From NCBI RefSeq assembly GCF_001267535.1, contig NZ_JRXE01000006.1:88274-152273 (forward strand): a DNA stretch of 64,000 nt, given 5' to 3'. Made by a program: the position numbers and the translations under genes. Position 1 is the first letter of the stretch; the number at the start of each line of letters is the position of its first letter. Origin of the DNA: Winslowiella iniecta. Lineage in GTDB: Bacteria; Pseudomonadota; Gammaproteobacteria; Enterobacterales; Enterobacteriaceae. The notes beneath the pieces are model-generated. The model was not told the DNA's origin. It did no database searches and saw only the letters and a program-made list of their open reading frames with translations. Shown here in pieces: positions 21,351 through 32,636 of this stretch.

Positions 21351-24023
21351 ATGACAGATGTAACCGTAAAATCGCTGGCCGCAGAGATAGAGACCTCGGT
21401 AGAACGCCTGGTACAGCAATTTGCTGATGCAGGGATCCGTAAGTCTGAAACTGACTCTGTGACCCAGCAGGAAAAAGAAACCTTACTGACGCACCTGAAT
21501 CGTGAGCACGGCAGCGTGTCAAGTAAGCTGACCTTGCAGCGCAAAACGCGCAGCACCCTGAATATTCCTGGCACCGGGGGTAAAAGTAAATCGGTGCAAA
21601 TCGAAGTCCGCAAAAAGCGCACCTATGTGAAGGGCGAAACTGACGCTGAACAAGCGGAAGCAGAAGCGCAGGCACAGCGTGAAGCGGAAGAACAGGCTCG
21701 TGAGGCTGAAGAAAAAGCTAAACGTGAAGCAGCAGACAAAGCCAAACGTGAAGCCGAAGAGCAAGCCAAACGTGAAGCCGCCGACAAAGCAAGGCGCGAA
21801 GCAGCGGAAAAAGATAAAGTGAGCAATCAACCAACCGACGAAAAGACCCGGGCCAATCAATCAGATAAAGCCCGTCGCGAAGCCGAAGCCGCAGAGCTGA
21901 AGCGTAAAGCTGAAGAAGAAGCGCGCCGCAAGATTGAAGAAGACGCTAAGCGCGTAGCCGAAGAGGCCCGTAAAATGGCTGAAGAAAAAGGTGAAAGCTG
22001 GACCGTCGCGTCCGAAGAGCCGGAAGATACCTCGGATTACCACGTCACCACATCCACTCATGCCCGTCAGGCTGAAGATGAAAACGACCGTAAGGTTGAA
22101 GGTGAGCGTCGTAGCCGTCCGGTTAAAGCCGTGCGTCAGAAGAAAGGCAACAAGCATTCTGAATCAAAAGCAGACCGCGAAGAAGCGCGCGCTCAGGTTC
22201 GTGGTGGTAAAGGCAAACGTAAGCCTAGCTCACTGCAGCAGGGCTTTAACAAGCCTGCGCAGGCGGTAAACCGTGATGTGGTTATCGGCGAAACCGTGAC
22301 CGTTGCCGAACTGGCCAATAAAATGGCAGTGAAAGGCTCCCTCGTCATCAAAGCGATGATGAAAATGGGCGCTATGGCGACTATCAACCAGGTTATCGAC
22401 CAGGAAACCGCTCAGATGGTCGCGGAAGAGATGGGTCACAAAGTGACGCTGCGCCGCGAAAATGAGCTGGAAGAGGCGGTAATGGGTGACCGTGATACTG
22501 ATGCTGCGCTGGAATCCCGCGCACCAGTGGTCACCATTATGGGGCACGTTGACCATGGTAAAACTTCCCTGCTGGACTATATCCGTTCCACCAAAATCGC
22601 CTCTGGCGAAGCGGGCGGCATTACTCAGCATATCGGTGCTTACCACGTTGAAACCGACAACGGTATGGTTACTTTCCTTGATACCCCAGGTCACGCCGCG
22701 TTTACCGCAATGCGTGCCCGTGGTGCTCAGGCAACGGATATCGTTATCCTGGTTGTCGCAGCGGATGACGGCGTGATGCCTCAGACCATCGAAGCTATTC
22801 AGCATGCGAAAGCAGCGAAAGTGCCGGTTGTGGTTGCGGTCAACAAAGTTGATAAGCCAGAATCCGATCCGGATCGTGTTAAAAACGAACTGACTCAATA
22901 CGGTATCATTCCGGAAGAGTGGGGCGGCGAAAACATGTTTGTTAACGTCTCCGCTAAAGCCGGTACCGGTATTGATGACCTGCTGAACGCTATCCTGCTG
23001 CAAGCTGAAGTTCTTGAACTGAAAGCGGTGCGTCAGGGTATGGCAAGCGGTGTCGTAATCGAATCCTTCCTGGATAAAGGTCGTGGTCCGGTTGCAACCG
23101 TGCTGGTGCGTGAAGGTACCCTGAACAAAGGCGATATCGTACTGTGTGGCTTTGAATATGGCCGTGTCCGTGCGATGCGTGACGAGTTAGGTCGCGAAGT
23201 GACCGAAGCCGGCCCGTCAATTCCGGTTGAGATCCTGGGTCTGTCAGGTGTTCCGGCAGCAGGTGATGAAGCGACCGTAGTACGTGACGAGAAGAAAGCA
23301 CGTGAAGTTGCGCTGTATCGTCAGGGCAAATTCCGCGAAGTGAAACTGGCTCGCCAGCAGAAATCTAAGCTGGAAAACATGTTTGCCAACATGACCGAAG
23401 GCGAAGTGTCCGAGCTGAACATCGTGCTGAAAGCCGACGTACAGGGTTCTGTCGAAGCGATTGCCGATTCACTGCTGAAACTCTCCACCGACGAAGTGAA
23501 GGTGAAGATTGTTGGCTCCGGCGTAGGTGGTATCACCGAAACCGACGCGACCCTGGCAGCAGCGTCCAACGCGATTCTGGTTGGCTTCAACGTCCGTGCT
23601 GATGCCTCTGCGCGCCGCGTGATTGATTCTGAAAGTCTGGATCTGCGTTACTACTCCGTGATCTATAATCTGATCGACGAAGTGAAACAGGCGATGAGCG
23701 GTATGCTGGCGCCTGAGTACAAACAGCAGATCATCGGTCTGGCTGAAGTACGTGACGTATTCAAATCACCGAAATTTGGTGCTATCGCCGGTTGTATGGT
23801 CACCGAAGGTAACATCAAGCGTCACAACCCGATCCGTGTTCTGCGTGACAACGTGGTTATCTACGAAGGCGAGCTGGAATCTCTGCGCCGCTTCAAAGAT
23901 GACGTTAACGAAGTTCGTAACGGCATGGAATGTGGTATCGGCGTGAAGAACTACAACGATGTGCGCACTGGCGATATGATCGAAGTCTTCGAAATTATCG
24001 AGATTAAACGCACCATCGATTAA
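21351..24023 (+). CDS. infB: Translation initiation factor IF-2
   Basis: IF-2 places fMet-tRNA on the 30S subunit and drives subunit joining with GTP hydrolysis. The protein is 890 residues, as in E. coli. The N-terminal region (about 100-290) is a highly charged helix rich in Lys-Arg-Glu-Ala repeats ([16 protein letters not shown] and variants). The G domain begins GHVDHGKT at 398-405, followed by DTPGHAAF and NKVDKP. Domains II, III and the C-terminal fMet-tRNA-binding C2 end in [13 protein letters not shown]. An internal start producing a shorter isoform is known in E. coli, but I could not locate one here with confidence. Confidence 0.97.
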   Translation: MTDVTVKSLAAEIETSVERLVQQFADAGIRKSETDSVTQQEKETLLTHLNREHGSVSSKLTLQRKTRSTLNIPGTGGKSKSVQIEVRKKRTYVKGETDAEQAEAEAQAQREAEEQAREAEEKAKREAADKAKREAEEQAKREAADKARREAAEKDKVSNQPTDEKTRANQSDKARREAEAAELKRKAEEEARRKIEEDAKRVAEEARKMAEEKGESWTVASEEPEDTSDYHVTTSTHARQAEDENDRKVEGERRSRPVKAVRQKKGNKHSESKADREEARAQVRGGKGKRKPSSLQQGFNKPAQAVNRDVVIGETVTVAELANKMAVKGSLVIKAMMKMGAMATINQVIDQETAQMVAEEMGHKVTLRRENELEEAVMGDRDTDAALESRAPVVTIMGHVDHGKTSLLDYIRSTKIASGEAGGITQHIGAYHVETDNGMVTFLDTPGHAAFTAMRARGAQATDIVILVVAADDGVMPQTIEAIQHAKAAKVPVVVAVNKVDKPESDPDRVKNELTQYGIIPEEWGGENMFVNVSAKAGTGIDDLLNAILLQAEVLELKAVRQGMASGVVIESFLDKGRGPVATVLVREGTLNKGDIVLCGFEYGRVRAMRDELGREVTEAGPSIPVEILGLSGVPAAGDEATVVRDEKKAREVALYRQGKFREVKLARQQKSKLENMFANMTEGEVSELNIVLKADVQGSVEAIADSLLKLSTDEVKVKIVGSGVGGITETDATLAAASNAILVGFNVRADASARRVIDSESLDLRYYSVIYNLIDEVKQAMSGMLAPEYKQQIIGLAEVRDVFKSPKFGAIAGCMVTEGNIKRHNPIRVLRDNVVIYEGELESLRRFKDDVNEVRNGMECGIGVKNYNDVRTGDMIEVFEIIEIKRTID

Positions 24024-24050
24024 TGGTCACGCACGACGAGACTATTTTTT

Positions 24051-24069
24051 GGGAGGCCGCGTGCCTCCC
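24051..24069 (+). other. Hairpin in the infB-rbfA gap
   Basis: GGGAGGC-CGCGT-GCCTCCC sits between a TTTTTT run upstream and a TTATTATTT stretch downstream. It could be a weak terminator or a processing/stability element tuning rbfA relative to infB. Confidence 0.5.
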
Positions 24070-24099
24070 TTATTATTTGGATTATTTGGAGTATTGATT

Positions 24100-24501
24100 A
24101 TGCCAAAAGAATTCGGTCGTCCTCAGCGTGTCTCCCAGGAGCTGCAAAAAGAGATCGCGATGATTTTACAGCGTGAGATCAAAGATCCGCGTCTGGGCAT
24201 GATGGTTACCGTGTCGGGCGTCGAGCTTTCTCGCGACCTGGCCTATGCCAAAGTGTTTGTCACCTTCCTGAATGACAAAGATGAAGAGGCGATTAAAGGC
24301 GGCCTGCGTGCGCTGGGTGATGCCGCTGGCTACATCCGTACCCTGCTGGGCAAAGCGATGCGTCTGCGTATCGTGCCTGAGCTAACCTTCTTCTACGATA
24401 ACTCGCTGGTAGAAGGGATGCGCATGTCTAACCTTGTCACTAACGTAGTGAAAAACGACGAACAGCGTCGTTCTTCTGCGGAAGAAGACAAGGAGGATTA
24501 A
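24100..24501 (+). CDS. rbfA: 30S ribosome-binding factor RbfA
   Basis: RbfA, 133 residues, is a KH-fold protein needed for 16S rRNA 5'-end maturation and cold adaptation. It has the family start [19 protein letters not shown], the [24 protein letters not shown] segment (here KDPRLGMM), and an acidic C-tail (SSAEEDKED). I start it at the ATG at 24100 after TTTGGAG. The frame runs further upstream through the hairpin but without family similarity. Its TAA overlaps the truB ATG by one base, implying coupled translation. Confidence 0.95.
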   Translation: MPKEFGRPQRVSQELQKEIAMILQREIKDPRLGMMVTVSGVELSRDLAYAKVFVTFLNDKDEEAIKGGLRALGDAAGYIRTLLGKAMRLRIVPELTFFYDNSLVEGMRMSNLVTNVVKNDEQRRSSAEEDKED

Positions 24502-25445
24502 TGAGCCGTCCTCGTCGTCGCGGCCGTGACATTCACGGCGTGCTGCTGCTGGATAAGCCACAGGGTTTGTCATCGAATGATGTGCTGCAGAAAGTAAAGC
24601 GCATCTTTAATGCTAACCGTGCCGGGCACACTGGTGCGCTGGATCCACTGGCAACCGGTATGTTGCCGATCTGCCTTGGCGAAGCCACCAAGTTTTCCCA
24701 GTATCTGCTGGATTCAGACAAGCGTTACCGGGTGATCGCTCGCCTTGGGCAGCGTACTGATACTTCCGACGCCGATGGCACGGTAATCAGTGAGCGTCCG
24801 CTAAACTTTAGCCAGCAACAGCTGGATGAAGCGCTCGACAGCTTCCGTGGCGAAACCCAGCAAGTGCCGTCGATGTATTCGGCGCTGAAATATCAGGGAC
24901 GCAAGCTGTACGAGTATGCCCGCGAGGGTATTGAAGTCCCGCGCGAAGCACGCAGCATTGTGGTTTACGAACTGCAGTTTATTCGCTGGGAAGGCGACGA
25001 GCTTGAGCTGGAAATCCACTGCTCGAAAGGCACGTATATTCGTACCATTATTGATGATTTGGGTGAAAAGCTTGGCTGTGGCGCGCATGTGATTATGCTG
25101 CGTCGTCTGCAGGTGGCCACTTACCCGATCGGCAATATGGTGACGCTGGAGCAATTGAAAGATTTGCTCGAGCAGGCGAATGCGGAAGGTATCGCGCCGG
25201 GTGAAAAACTTGATCCGTTACTGATGCCAATGGACAGCCCGGCATCCGCATTTCCTGAAGTGAACCTGTTAACCCTTGTTGCCGCTTACTTTAAACAAGG
25301 GCAGCCGGTGCAGGCTTCAGGCGTACCGAGCTCTGGTTTAGTGCGCGTGACCGAAGGTGACGAGCGTAAGTTTATCGGTATGGCAGAAATTGATGACGAT
25401 GGCCGCGTCGCGCCACGTCGTCTGGTCGTTGAATATTCTGAGTGA
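24501..25445 (+). CDS. truB: tRNA pseudouridine-55 synthase TruB
   Basis: TruB converts U55 in the T loop of tRNAs to pseudouridine and acts as a tRNA chaperone. The 314-residue protein carries the catalytic aspartate in GALDPLATG (Asp48), the KRYRV motif and a C-terminal PUA domain (about 250-314, VPSSGLVRV ... RRLVVEYSE). It overlaps rbfA by one base (TAATG). This order is the same in E. coli. Confidence 0.97.
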   Translation: MSRPRRRGRDIHGVLLLDKPQGLSSNDVLQKVKRIFNANRAGHTGALDPLATGMLPICLGEATKFSQYLLDSDKRYRVIARLGQRTDTSDADGTVISERPLNFSQQQLDEALDSFRGETQQVPSMYSALKYQGRKLYEYAREGIEVPREARSIVVYELQFIRWEGDELELEIHCSKGTYIRTIIDDLGEKLGCGAHVIMLRRLQVATYPIGNMVTLEQLKDLLEQANAEGIAPGEKLDPLLMPMDSPASAFPEVNLLTLVAAYFKQGQPVQASGVPSSGLVRVTEGDERKFIGMAEIDDDGRVAPRRLVVEYSE

Positions 25446-25450
25446 GTCAT

Positions 25451-25479
25451 TTGCCATCGCATCTGGCTCAGAGTAGAAT
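25451..25479 (+). promoter_or_regulatory. Promoter of rpsO
   Basis: TTGCCA and TAGAAT with a 17-base spacer, predicted start near 25486. The roughly 95-base leader would hold the region where S15 represses its own mRNA in E. coli. Confidence 0.68.
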
Positions 25480-25580
25480 GGCGCGGCTTTATACGCTGCA
25501 TTTCTGATGCAGGTATAATCCTGGGTAGCTGAATTAGAGATCGGCGCCTGTACATTTATCTTATAATTTGGAGTTGTATT

Positions 25581-25850
25581 ATGTCTCTAAGTGTTGAAAC
25601 TAAAGCACAAATCGTTGCTGATTTCGGTCGTGGCGCAAACGACAGTGGTTCGACTGAAGTTCAGGTTGCTCTGCTGACTGCACAGATTAACCATCTGCAG
25701 GGTCACTTCTCTGAGCACAAAAAAGACCACCACAGCCGTCGCGGTCTGCTGCGTATGGTTTCCCAGCGTCGTAAGCTGCTGGATTACCTGAAGCGTAAAG
25801 ATGTTGCGCGTTACACCAGCCTGATCGAGCGTCTGGGTCTGCGTCGCTAA
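25581..25850 (+). CDS. rpsO: 30S ribosomal protein S15
   Basis: S15 (89 residues) is a primary 16S rRNA-binding protein and part of the inter-subunit bridge. The helical protein has the conserved [20 protein letters not shown] segment, [12 protein letters not shown] and the C-terminal [14 protein letters not shown] ribosome binding site (TTGGAG) precedes the ATG. It lies between truB and pnp with its own promoter and a terminator after it. Confidence 0.98.
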   Translation: MSLSVETKAQIVADFGRGANDSGSTEVQVALLTAQINHLQGHFSEHKKDHHSRRGLLRMVSQRRKLLDYLKRKDVARYTSLIERLGLRR

Positions 25851-25933
25851 CTCTTAGAATCTGTTCAGAGACGGTCATCAGCGTTAAACTGATGAAAGCA
25901 CGGCTTAATGAACAGATTCGTGCGAGTTTCGCT

Positions 25934-25961
25934 AAAAGGGGGCCTTTACGGCCCCTTTTTT
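25934..25961 (+). terminator. Terminator between rpsO and pnp
   Basis: A GGGGCC / GGCCCC stem flanked by AAAA and TTTTTT. It corresponds to the partial terminator between these genes in E. coli. Confidence 0.82.
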
Positions 25962-26033
25962 CGAGCAATCGGCAGCAATATTGCTCAAACTAATGTATTG
26001 TTGCTGAGTGTGATCTTCAGTTGCAGAGGTTCG

Positions 26034-26092
26034 CGCGGCTAATGAGAGGCTTTATCCAACGAGGCGTGGATTAAAGGTTGTCATTAGTCGCG
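26034..26092 (+). promoter_or_regulatory. pnp leader stem-loop, predicted RNase III target
   Basis: Outer arms CGCGGCTAATGA (26034-26045) and TCATTAGTCGCG (26081-26092) pair over 12 bp with one wobble. An inner stem CTTTATCCA / TGGATTAAAG has one bulged base. In E. coli, RNase III cuts an equivalent stem in the pnp leader and PNPase then represses its own message. The 315-base gap between rpsO and pnp contains this stem and the terminator at 25934 and nothing else I can name. Confidence 0.72.
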
Positions 26093-26165
26093 AGGATGCA
26101 GATGAGGATTAAAAATCCACGGCAGAGCACGATGAAAGTGCCTGCTTTGCGTAAAGGATATTATT

Positions 26166-28286
26166 TTGCTGAACCCGATCGTACGTAAATTCCAATATGG
26201 TCAGCATACCGTTACCCTTGAAACCGGTATGATGGCGCGCCAGGCAACGGCTGCCGTAATGGTAAGCATGGACGACACTGCAGTGTTCGTTACTGTTGTT
26301 GGCCGTAAACAAGCTAAACCAGGTCAGGACTTCTTCCCGCTGACGGTTAACTATCAGGAGCGTACTTACGCTGCTGGTCGTATCCCGGGTAGCTTCTTCC
26401 GTCGTGAAGGCCGTCCAAGCGAAGGCGAAACCCTGATCTCTCGTCTGATTGACCGTCCGGTTCGTCCGCTGTTCCCGGAAGGTTTCGTTAATGAAGTTCA
26501 GGTTATTGCCACCGTTGTTTCCGTTAACCCACAGGTTAACCCGGATATCGTGGCAATGATTGGTGCCTCTGCGGCACTGAGCCTGTCTGGCCTGCCGTTC
26601 AATGGCCCAATCGGTGCGGCACGCGTCGGTTACATCAATGATCAGTACGTTCTGAACCCAACCAGCGACGAAGTCAAAGAAAGCAAACTGGATCTGGTTG
26701 TTGCCGGTACTCAGGGCGCAGTACTGATGGTTGAGTCTGAAGCTGATGTACTGAGCGAAGAGCAGATGCTGGGCGCAGTGGTGTTCGGCCACGAGCAGCA
26801 GCAGATTGTGATCGACAACATCAATTCACTGGTTGCTGAAGCGGGCAAACCACGTTGGGACTGGCAGCCAGAAGCAGTTAACGAAGCGCTGACCTCGCGC
26901 ATCGCTGCACTGTCTGAATCCCGTCTGAGCGATGCTTACCGCATCACTGAGAAACAAGAACGCTACGAAAAAGTTGGCGTGATCAAGTCTGAAACCACCG
27001 CAGCACTGCTGGCGGAAGACGAGACGCTGGACGAAGGCGAAATCAGCGACATCCTGCACGCTATCGAGAAAAACGTTGTGCGTAGCCGCGTTCTGAACGG
27101 TGAGCCGCGTATCGATGGTCGTGAGAAAGACATGATCCGTGGTCTGGATGTGCGTACTGGCGTGCTGCCACGTACTCACGGTTCCGCACTGTTCACCCGT
27201 GGTGAAACTCAGGCACTGGTTACCGCGACTCTGGGTACTGCCCGTGATGCGCAGAACCTGGATGAGCTGATGGGCGAGCGTACTGACAGCTTCCTGTTCC
27301 ACTACAACTTCCCTCCGTACTCGGTGGGTGAGACCGGAATGGTCGGTTCTCCTAAGCGTCGTGAAATTGGTCACGGTCGCCTGGCGAAACGCGGCGTGCT
27401 GGCGATGATGCCTAAACCAGAAGACTTCCCGTACACCGTACGTGTGGTTTCTGAAATCACCGAATCTAACGGTTCTTCATCGATGGCTTCCGTTTGTGGT
27501 GCTTCACTGGCACTGATGGACGCAGGCGTACCGATCAAAGCCGCTGTTGCGGGTATCGCAATGGGTCTGGTGAAAGAAGGCGAGAAGTTTGTCGTTCTGT
27601 CTGACATCCTGGGTGACGAAGATCACCTCGGCGACATGGACTTCAAAGTAGCCGGTAGCCGTGAAGGTATCACTGCGCTGCAGATGGATATCAAAATTGA
27701 AGGCATCACCCGCGAAATCATGCAGGAAGCGCTGAATCAGGCCAAAGGTGCACGTCTGCACATTCTGGGTGTGATGGAGCAGGCTATCAGCACGCCGCGT
27801 GGCGATATCTCTCAGTTTGCACCACGTATCCATACCATCAAGATCAGCCCGGACAAGATCAAAGATGTTATCGGTAAAGGCGGCTCGGTTATCCGTGCGC
27901 TGACCGAAGAAACCGGCACCACCATCGAAATCGAAGATGATGGCACCGTGAAGATCGCAGCAACCGACGGCGAAAAAGCGAAATATGCTATCCGTCGTAT
28001 TGAAGAGATCACTGCTGAGATCGAAGTTGGCCGTATCTATAACGGTAAAGTGACCCGTATTGTCGACTTCGGTGCCTTCGTGGCCATCGGTGGCGGTAAA
28101 GAAGGTCTGGTGCACATTTCTCAGATCGCTGATAAGCGTGTTGAGAAAGTGACCGACTACCTGCAGATGGGTCAGGAAGTGCCGGTTAAAGTACTGGAAG
28201 TTGATCGTCAGGGCCGTGTGCGCCTGAGCATCAAAGAAGCGACAGAACAGCAGCCTGAAGCGGCTGCGGCGCCTGAAGCTGAATAA
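26166..28286 (+). CDS. pnp: Polynucleotide phosphorylase
   Basis: PNPase is the phosphorolytic 3'-5' exoribonuclease of the degradosome. It is 706 residues. It has two RNase PH-like core domains (about 1-145 and 310-540), the second with [14 protein letters not shown] and the [13 protein letters not shown] loops in the first. A KH domain follows ([13 protein letters not shown]) and then an S1 domain ([26 protein letters not shown]). The start is TTG at 26166 after AAGGA, as in E. coli. Expression is probably controlled through the leader stem at 26034. Confidence 0.97.
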   Translation: MLNPIVRKFQYGQHTVTLETGMMARQATAAVMVSMDDTAVFVTVVGRKQAKPGQDFFPLTVNYQERTYAAGRIPGSFFRREGRPSEGETLISRLIDRPVRPLFPEGFVNEVQVIATVVSVNPQVNPDIVAMIGASAALSLSGLPFNGPIGAARVGYINDQYVLNPTSDEVKESKLDLVVAGTQGAVLMVESEADVLSEEQMLGAVVFGHEQQQIVIDNINSLVAEAGKPRWDWQPEAVNEALTSRIAALSESRLSDAYRITEKQERYEKVGVIKSETTAALLAEDETLDEGEISDILHAIEKNVVRSRVLNGEPRIDGREKDMIRGLDVRTGVLPRTHGSALFTRGETQALVTATLGTARDAQNLDELMGERTDSFLFHYNFPPYSVGETGMVGSPKRREIGHGRLAKRGVLAMMPKPEDFPYTVRVVSEITESNGSSSMASVCGASLALMDAGVPIKAAVAGIAMGLVKEGEKFVVLSDILGDEDHLGDMDFKVAGSREGITALQMDIKIEGITREIMQEALNQAKGARLHILGVMEQAISTPRGDISQFAPRIHTIKISPDKIKDVIGKGGSVIRALTEETGTTIEIEDDGTVKIAATDGEKAKYAIRRIEEITAEIEVGRIYNGKVTRIVDFGAFVAIGGGKEGLVHISQIADKRVEKVTDYLQMGQEVPVKVLEVDRQGRVRLSIKEATEQQPEAAAAPEAE

Positions 28287-28299
28287 CGATCGACCACTG

Positions 28300-28330
28300 A
28301 GCTCTCCATGTGCGCATGGAGAGCTGTTTC
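28300..28330 (+). terminator. Hairpin terminator-like element after pnp
   Basis: A perfect 11-bp stem (AGCTCTCCATG / CATGGAGAGCT) with a TGCG loop. The T tract is weak (GTTTC), so it may protect the pnp mRNA end rather than terminate fully. Confidence 0.6.
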
Positions 28331-28409
28331 ATCGCGAGGGCGGGAAACCTCGTGCACGGCAGGCGGATGGCAGGATGTACATCCCAGTGTTTGTTTTCGG
28401 GAGTGGGAA

Positions 28410-29294
28410 ATGAAGCCTTTTTTACGCTGGTGTTTGGTTGCGACAGCTATATCGCTGGCAGGATGCAGCAACTCTGATTGGCGTAAGAACACGGTTCTGG
28501 CGGTTCCGCTGCAGCCCACACTGCAACAGGAAGTCATCCTGGCGCGCATGGAACAAATACTTGCCAGTCGGGCATTAACAGATGATGAACGCGCACAGCT
28601 GTTATATGAGCGCGGAGTGTTGTATGATAGTTTAGGTTTGAGAGCATTAGCGCGGAATGATTTTTCACAAGCGTTAGCAATCAGACCGGATATGCCGGAA
28701 GTATTCAATTACTTAGGCATATATTTAACGCAGGCGGGCAACTTTGATGCCGCCTATGAAGCGTTTGATTCTGTACTTGAGCTTGATCCAACTTACAACT
28801 ATGCGCATTTAAATCGTGGCATCGCCCTGTATTACGGTGGTCGATTCCCGCTAGCGCAAGATGATCTGCTGGCGTTTTATCAAGACGATCCTAACGATCC
28901 TTTCCGTAGCTTGTGGCTCTTTCTCGCAGAACGTGAGATGGATGCAGAGAAAGCGAAAGTAACGCTACAACAGCGTTACGACAAATCGGACAAGGAGCAA
29001 TGGGGATGGAATATTGTCGAGTTCTACCTTGGCGACATCAGTGAAAAAACGCTGATGGAACGTCTCAAGGCGGACGCAACGGATAACACCTCGCTCGCTG
29101 AACATCTCAGTGAAACCAACTTCTATTTAGGTAAGTACTACCTAAGTCTGGGGGAGAAGGACAACGCAGAAGCGTTGTTCAAACTGGCGGTCGCTAACAA
29201 CGTTAATAACTTCGTTGAGCACCGATACGCATTGTTGGAGCTGGCGCTACTCGGCCAGACACAAGACGATTTATCAGAATCTGACCAGCAATAG
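28410..29294 (+). CDS. nlpI: Outer-membrane lipoprotein NlpI
   Basis: NlpI is a TPR lipoprotein that scaffolds peptidoglycan endopeptidases and delivers MepS to the Prc protease. The 294-residue protein begins with a lipoprotein signal peptide ending LAGC (Cys19 lipidated). Several tetratricopeptide repeats follow, visible in [39 protein letters not shown] and [17 protein letters not shown] start it at the ATG at 28410. An upstream in-frame ATG runs through the pnp hairpin and would destroy the signal peptide. Confidence 0.96.
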   Translation: MKPFLRWCLVATAISLAGCSNSDWRKNTVLAVPLQPTLQQEVILARMEQILASRALTDDERAQLLYERGVLYDSLGLRALARNDFSQALAIRPDMPEVFNYLGIYLTQAGNFDAAYEAFDSVLELDPTYNYAHLNRGIALYYGGRFPLAQDDLLAFYQDDPNDPFRSLWLFLAEREMDAEKAKVTLQQRYDKSDKEQWGWNIVEFYLGDISEKTLMERLKADATDNTSLAEHLSETNFYLGKYYLSLGEKDNAEALFKLAVANNVNNFVEHRYALLELALLGQTQDDLSESDQQ

Positions 29295-29398
29295 CTGACG
29301 AACTTTCTTTGCCTGAATTTCTGAAATGTCATCATCTTCGCGGATGAGGGCTTTTTTGTTCGTCGAAACCACTAATTTGAGCCGGTTCACACTTTTTG

Positions 29399-29455
29399 AT
29401 GAAAATGATTGAAAATTTTCACGACGAGTTATGTAGACTGGCCGCCGCAATATAA
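29399..29455 (+). CDS. yrbN: YrbN-like small ORF upstream of deaD
   Basis: An 18-codon ORF reading [18 protein letters not shown] lies between nlpI and deaD. The core [12 protein letters not shown] resembles what I remember of E. coli YrbN, a 26-residue annotated small protein at the same place, but this one ends earlier. There is no clear ribosome binding site before its ATG. Its stop lies 16 bases before the deaD ATG, so it may act as a translated leader for deaD. Function unknown. Confidence 0.5.
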   Translation: MKMIENFHDELCRLAAAI

Positions 29456-29471
29456 GAGGCTTGTGTACTAC

Positions 29472-31430
29472 ATGACTACGATCGAAACCACGACTGAAAT
29501 CGAAACCACTTTTGCTGATTTGGGCCTGAATGCTGCCCTTCTCGAATCCCTGAACGGTATGGGCTACGTAAAACCATCACCTATCCAGTTAGAGTGTATC
29601 CCACACCTGCTGGCTGGCCGTGACGTGCTGGGTATGGCCCAGACTGGTAGTGGCAAAACAGCTGCATTCTCTCTGCCCCTGCTGAACAATGTTGATAGTA
29701 ACCTGAAAGCACCACAGATTCTGGTGCTGGCACCAACTCGCGAGTTGGCGGTTCAGGTTGCTGAAGCTATGACTGAATTCTCTAAGAAAATGAACGGCGT
29801 AAACGTTGTTGCCCTGTACGGTGGCCAGCGTTATGACGTTCAGCTGCGTGCTCTGCGTGCGGGTCCACAGATCGTTGTGGGTACTCCGGGTCGTCTGCTT
29901 GACCACCTGAAGCGCGGTACGCTGAACCTGTCCAGCCTGCGTGGCCTGGTCCTGGACGAAGCAGATGAAATGCTGCGTATGGGCTTCATCGAAGACGTTG
30001 AAACCATCATGGCGCAGATCCCGGACGGTCATCAGACCGCGCTGTTCTCTGCAACTATGCCAGAAGCGATTCGTCGCATTACCCGTCGCTTTATGAAAGA
30101 TCCGCAGGAAGTGCGCATCCAGTCCAGCGTCACGACTCGCCCGGACATCAGCCAGAGCTACTGGACTGCTTTCGGTCGTAAGACTGATGCACTGGTTCGC
30201 TTCCTGGAAGCGGAAGATTTTGATGCGGCGATTATCTTCGTGCGTACCAAAAACGCGACGCTGGAAGTGGCTGAAGCGCTGGAGCGTAGCGGTTACAACA
30301 GCGCTGCACTGAACGGTGATATGAACCAGGCACTGCGTGAGCAGACGCTGGAGCGCCTGAAAGATGGTCGTCTGGACATCCTGATTGCGACCGACGTTGC
30401 GGCACGTGGTCTGGACGTTGAGCGTATCAGCCTGGTTGTTAACTACGACATTCCAATGGATGCTGAGTCTTACGTTCACCGTATTGGTCGTACCGGTCGT
30501 GCGGGTCGTGCTGGCCGTGCGCTGCTGTTCGTTGAGAACCGCGAGCGTCGTCTGCTGCGCAACATCGAACGCACCATGAAGCTGACCATTCCAGAAGTGG
30601 ATCTGCCAAATGCAGAACTGCTGAGCGAGCGTCGTCTGGCTAAGTTTGCGGCTAAAGTTCAGCTGCAGCTGGAAAGCAGCGATCTGGATCAGTACCGTGC
30701 GCTGCTGGCTAAAATGCAGCCAGAAGAAGAACTGGATATGGAAACTCTGGCCGCAGCTCTGCTGAAAATGGCTCAGGGCGAACGTCCACTGATTCTGCCA
30801 CCTGATGCGCCACAGCGTCCACGTCGTGAATTCCGTGAGCGTGACGATCGTCGTGATGACCGTCGTGGCGAGCGCGGTGACCGTGCTCCACGTGAAGCGC
30901 GTGATGGTGACCGTCCACGTCGTGAACGTCGTGAAGTTGGCGATATGGAACTGTACCGCATTGAAGTTGGCCGTGATGATGGTGTTGAAGTTCGTCATAT
31001 CGTTGGCGCAATTGCTAACGAAGGCGATATCAGCAGCCGTTACATTGGTAACATCAAGCTGTTCGGCACCCACTCAACCATCGAGCTGCCGAAAGGCATG
31101 CCAGGCGATGTGCTGTCGCATTTCACCCGCACGCGTATTCTGAACAAACCTATGAATATGCAGCTGCTGGGCGATGCGCAACCGCGCAGCAACGACCGTG
31201 GCGATCGTGGTGACCGTGGCGGCGAACGTCGTCCGGGCGGCCGTGGTGGTTTCGGTGGCGGTGCAGGCCGTGAAGGCGCTCGTGATGGTGGCGCTCCACG
31301 TCGTTTCAGCGATCGTCGTGAAGGTGGCAATGCCGGTAATGGCGGTCGTGGCGGCTACAGCCGTGACGGCGGCAACCGTGGTCCACGTCAGGACGGCGGT
31401 AGCGCACCAACTCGTCGTCGTGATGCATAA
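29472..31430 (+). CDS. deaD: DEAD-box RNA helicase DeaD/CsdA
   Basis: DeaD unwinds RNA at low temperature and helps 50S assembly and mRNA decay. The protein is 652 residues from the ATG at 29472. Motifs in order: Q motif ([12 protein letters not shown]), AQTGSGKT (motif I), PTRELA, GTPGR, DEAD (VLDEADEML), SAT, and helicase C motifs [10 protein letters not shown] and [11 protein letters not shown]. An RNA-binding DbpA-like domain ([20 protein letters not shown]) follows. Both linker and tail are rich in Arg and Gly ([18 protein letters not shown]). It is slightly longer than E. coli DeaD because of the tail. The ribosome site AAGAGG is 12 bases away, rather far. Confidence 0.96.
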   Translation: MTTIETTTEIETTFADLGLNAALLESLNGMGYVKPSPIQLECIPHLLAGRDVLGMAQTGSGKTAAFSLPLLNNVDSNLKAPQILVLAPTRELAVQVAEAMTEFSKKMNGVNVVALYGGQRYDVQLRALRAGPQIVVGTPGRLLDHLKRGTLNLSSLRGLVLDEADEMLRMGFIEDVETIMAQIPDGHQTALFSATMPEAIRRITRRFMKDPQEVRIQSSVTTRPDISQSYWTAFGRKTDALVRFLEAEDFDAAIIFVRTKNATLEVAEALERSGYNSAALNGDMNQALREQTLERLKDGRLDILIATDVAARGLDVERISLVVNYDIPMDAESYVHRIGRTGRAGRAGRALLFVENRERRLLRNIERTMKLTIPEVDLPNAELLSERRLAKFAAKVQLQLESSDLDQYRALLAKMQPEEELDMETLAAALLKMAQGERPLILPPDAPQRPRREFRERDDRRDDRRGERGDRAPREARDGDRPRRERREVGDMELYRIEVGRDDGVEVRHIVGAIANEGDISSRYIGNIKLFGTHSTIELPKGMPGDVLSHFTRTRILNKPMNMQLLGDAQPRSNDRGDRGDRGGERRPGGRGGFGGGAGREGARDGGAPRRFSDRREGGNAGNGGRGGYSRDGGNRGPRQDGGSAPTRRRDA

Positions 31431-31445
31431 TCACTGACGCCAATA

Positions 31446-31476
31446 AAAAAACCAGCCTTCGGGCTGGTTTTTTTTT
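31446..31476. terminator. Bidirectional terminator between deaD and yhbW
   Basis: AACCAGCC-TTCG-GGCTGGTT flanked by A and T runs on both sides, suited to stopping both convergent genes. In E. coli mtr lies in this gap; here only about 70 bases separate the two genes. Confidence 0.92.
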
Positions 31477-31503
31477 GCCTGCACGGCGACGAAAATACCG
31501 TTC

Positions 31504-32514
31504 CTAGAGCGTTTGCGCTGCCTGCATCGCCAGTTCAAACGAACGCAGTCTCGCCTGAGTATCAAAGATCTGGCCGTTAACCATAATCTCATCCGCTTCG
31601 GTTTCCCGCATCAGTGAAGCCAGACCCGCACGCACTTTATCGCTATCACCGACAATCGACATGCTCAGTGCCTGCTGTACGCCATATTGCTCCGACGGCG
31701 ACCAGAGGTTATCCATATTGTCCACCGGCGCAGGAAGCGGGCCAGGCTGACCACGACGCAGGTTGATAAACTGCTGCTGCATGGACGTAAACAGAAAACG
31801 GGCATCGCGGTCGCTTTCGGCGGCGACGACGTTAACGCACACCATCGCGTAAGGCTTGTCGAGACGCGCAGAGGGTTTAAAGTTCTGGCGATAGATTTGC
31901 AGCGCCTGGAACAGTAAATCAGGGGCAAAGTGTGACGCAAAAGCAAATGGCAGCCCCATTTTTGCCGCCAGCTGAGCGCTGTACAGGCTGGAACCCAGCA
32001 GCCATATCGGGATTTTCAGGCCAAGGCCAGGAACCGGCTGCACCGGCGGCTGTTCATCGCCAGCTGCATCGAACCAGCTTACCAGTTCGGCCACATCTGA
32101 CGGAAAACTGTCGGCTTGTGCGCCGGAGAGGTGGCGGCGCAGTGCCATCATGGTGCGCTGGTCAGAGCCCGGCGCACGTCCCAGCCCCAGATCGATACGT
32201 CCCGGATAGAGCGATTCAAGGGTGCCAAACTGTTCCGCAATCATCAGCGGCGCATGATTAGGTAACATCACGCCACCGGAACCCAGCCGCAGGGTGGTGG
32301 TGCCCGCCGCCAGATAACCAATTAACACCGAGGTGGCGGCACTGGCGATACCGGTCATATTGTGATGTTCAGCCAGCCAGTAGCGATGAAAACCCAGTTT
32401 TTCCGCCTGCTGAGCCAGCGCCAGCGAAGTATGGAAAGCATCCCGCGCCGTGGAGCCTTGCGGGATCGGGGCTAAATCGAGAACCGACAGAGGGACTGTT
32501 TTTTTATCAGACAT
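31504..32514 (-). CDS. yhbW: Luciferase-like flavin-dependent oxidoreductase YhbW
   Basis: A 336-residue member of the bacterial luciferase-like monooxygenase family, closely matching E. coli YhbW. Typical segments are [25 protein letters not shown], the [14 protein letters not shown] strand and [14 protein letters not shown]. The substrate is unknown; FMN with a separate reductase is usual for the family. The gene is alone between deaD and ubiV, facing deaD. The 122-base gap before ubiV holds nothing I recognise. Confidence 0.9.
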   Translation of the reverse strand: MSDKKTVPLSVLDLAPIPQGSTARDAFHTSLALAQQAEKLGFHRYWLAEHHNMTGIASAATSVLIGYLAAGTTTLRLGSGGVMLPNHAPLMIAEQFGTLESLYPGRIDLGLGRAPGSDQRTMMALRRHLSGAQADSFPSDVAELVSWFDAAGDEQPPVQPVPGLGLKIPIWLLGSSLYSAQLAAKMGLPFAFASHFAPDLLFQALQIYRQNFKPSARLDKPYAMVCVNVVAAESDRDARFLFTSMQQQFINLRRGQPGPLPAPVDNMDNLWSPSEQYGVQQALSMSIVGDSDKVRAGLASLMRETEADEIMVNGQIFDTQARLRSFELAMQAAQTL

Positions 32515-32636
32515 AGGAACTCACTTGTTTATGCACGGCGAACAACTTCGCCTGCTATCAATAAGTATCAGTGTTAGCTGACAGTACCCCTATTAAAACT
32601 GCATTTATCGCCAGCGGTTTCACACCCTGTGCCGTG

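Noticed and set aside
24024..24099. Small coding gene between infB and rbfA
   Set aside because: The open frame there is the upstream extension of rbfA through a hairpin and has no family match.
29589..31073. 494-codon open frame antisense to deaD
   Set aside because: It mirrors the codon pattern of deaD, has low-complexity Thr/Gln-rich sequence and no ribosome site; a shadow frame of a highly biased gene.
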